Below are positions 63,970 through 64,000 of a DNA stretch of 64,000 bases, piece by piece (position 1 is the stretch's first letter; each line of letters opens with the position of its first letter). This stretch comes from Paraburkholderia fungorum (lineage in GTDB: Bacteria > Pseudomonadota > Gammaproteobacteria > Burkholderiales > Burkholderiaceae). The stretch is taken from contig NZ_MCAS01000039.1 of assembly GCF_003610895.1 (NCBI RefSeq), positions 1-64,000 on the forward strand, in the 5' to 3' direction. Position numbers and translations under genes: made by a program. The notes under the pieces are model-generated. The model did not search any database. It worked only from the letters and a program-made list of their open reading frames with translations, and was not told the origin of the DNA.

Positions 63970-64000
63970 CCCCTTTAGAGGTGTCCAGGACCATTGGACC
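63970..64000 (-). repeat. Right inverted repeat of the IS3 element (partial)
   Basis: Read on the minus strand it begins GGTCCAATGGTCCTGGACACC. The outermost bases are probably outside the window. Confidence 0.7.

Larger units (their letters stand above)
62769..64000 (-). mobile_element. IS3-family insertion sequence (right end beyond window)
   Basis: Two overlapping transposase frames on the minus strand lie between imperfect inverted repeats (62775-62805 and 63970-64000, both containing CCTGGACACC). Element length is about 1.24 kb, normal for IS3. The right repeat reaches the window edge, so about six bases are missing. It looks intact and potentially active. Confidence 0.9.

Overview
The window is GC-rich chromosomal DNA from a beta-proteobacterium. 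The gene families point to Burkholderiaceae, most likely Paraburkholderia: Ralstonia-type intracellular PHB depolymerase, a lone RnfB next to nth, DUF1841, a BenE transporter, an ACR3/ArsC/ArsH arsenic cluster, a long FtsK and an RhlE helicase. That placement is inference from families, not a database match. No rRNA, tRNA, CRISPR array or replication origin was recognised.

Layout. 1-3.5 kb: tail of an arsenic-resistance operon (acr3-arsC-arsH-MFS, all overlapping). 3.7-6.1 kb: a methyltransferase, a 1.2 kb gene-poor segment flanked by two imperfect direct repeats, and a rubredoxin. 6.4-13.7 kb: a secreted DUF4399 protein, the ABC-F ATPase Uup, and topoisomerase IV (parE, parC). 14-18.5 kb: CopD-like membrane protein, chromate-family transporter, GGDEF/EAL protein. 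18.7-23.5 kb: a decayed PhzF gene, then a VOC-aminotransferase-RidA operon facing a divergent MocR-type regulator. 23.6-28.6 kb: htpG, a small TTG-started repeat protein, a TPR/glycosyltransferase-like protein, an OmpA-family lipoprotein. 28.9-33.1 kb: ubiC-deoxyinosine glycosylase-aminopropyltransferase-like genes translationally coupled, then a DUF3311/sodium:solute symporter pair. 33.2-39.8 kb: FUSC, VOC protein, transaldolase, BenE, and a VWA/MoxR pair. 40.2-45.5 kb: two small cytochromes c, DUF1841, nth, RnfB, a TetR regulator and PhaZ. 45.6-50 kb: GH15 glycosidase, small proteins including a 50-residue DUF3096 gene, and a lactonase-type beta-propeller. 50-57.3 kb: long FtsK, META lipoprotein, purT, DUF6726-type lipoprotein, MliC-like protein. 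57.5-62.6 kb: acetolactate-synthase-like enzyme with an aldehyde dehydrogenase, then rhlE. 62.77 kb to the end: an IS3-family element whose right end lies just beyond the window.

Working relationships. The arsenic genes reduce arsenate, export arsenite and oxidise or otherwise process arsenicals. ParE and ParC form one enzyme. RidA probably clears reactive imines made by the PLP aminotransferase beside it. MoxR and the VWA protein form a chaperone-like pair. DUF3311 and the symporter form a monocarboxylate uptake unit.

The most interesting unexplained signals are non-coding. They are a possible attenuator in the rhlE leader, DnaA-box-like motifs just before parE, a tandem operator-like array before the MocR gene, tandem 12-mers with a palindrome before purT, and the repeat-bounded orphan segment at 4.4-5.8 kb. 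I did not find a clearly new multi-gene defence or biosynthetic system; most of the window is core chromosome.
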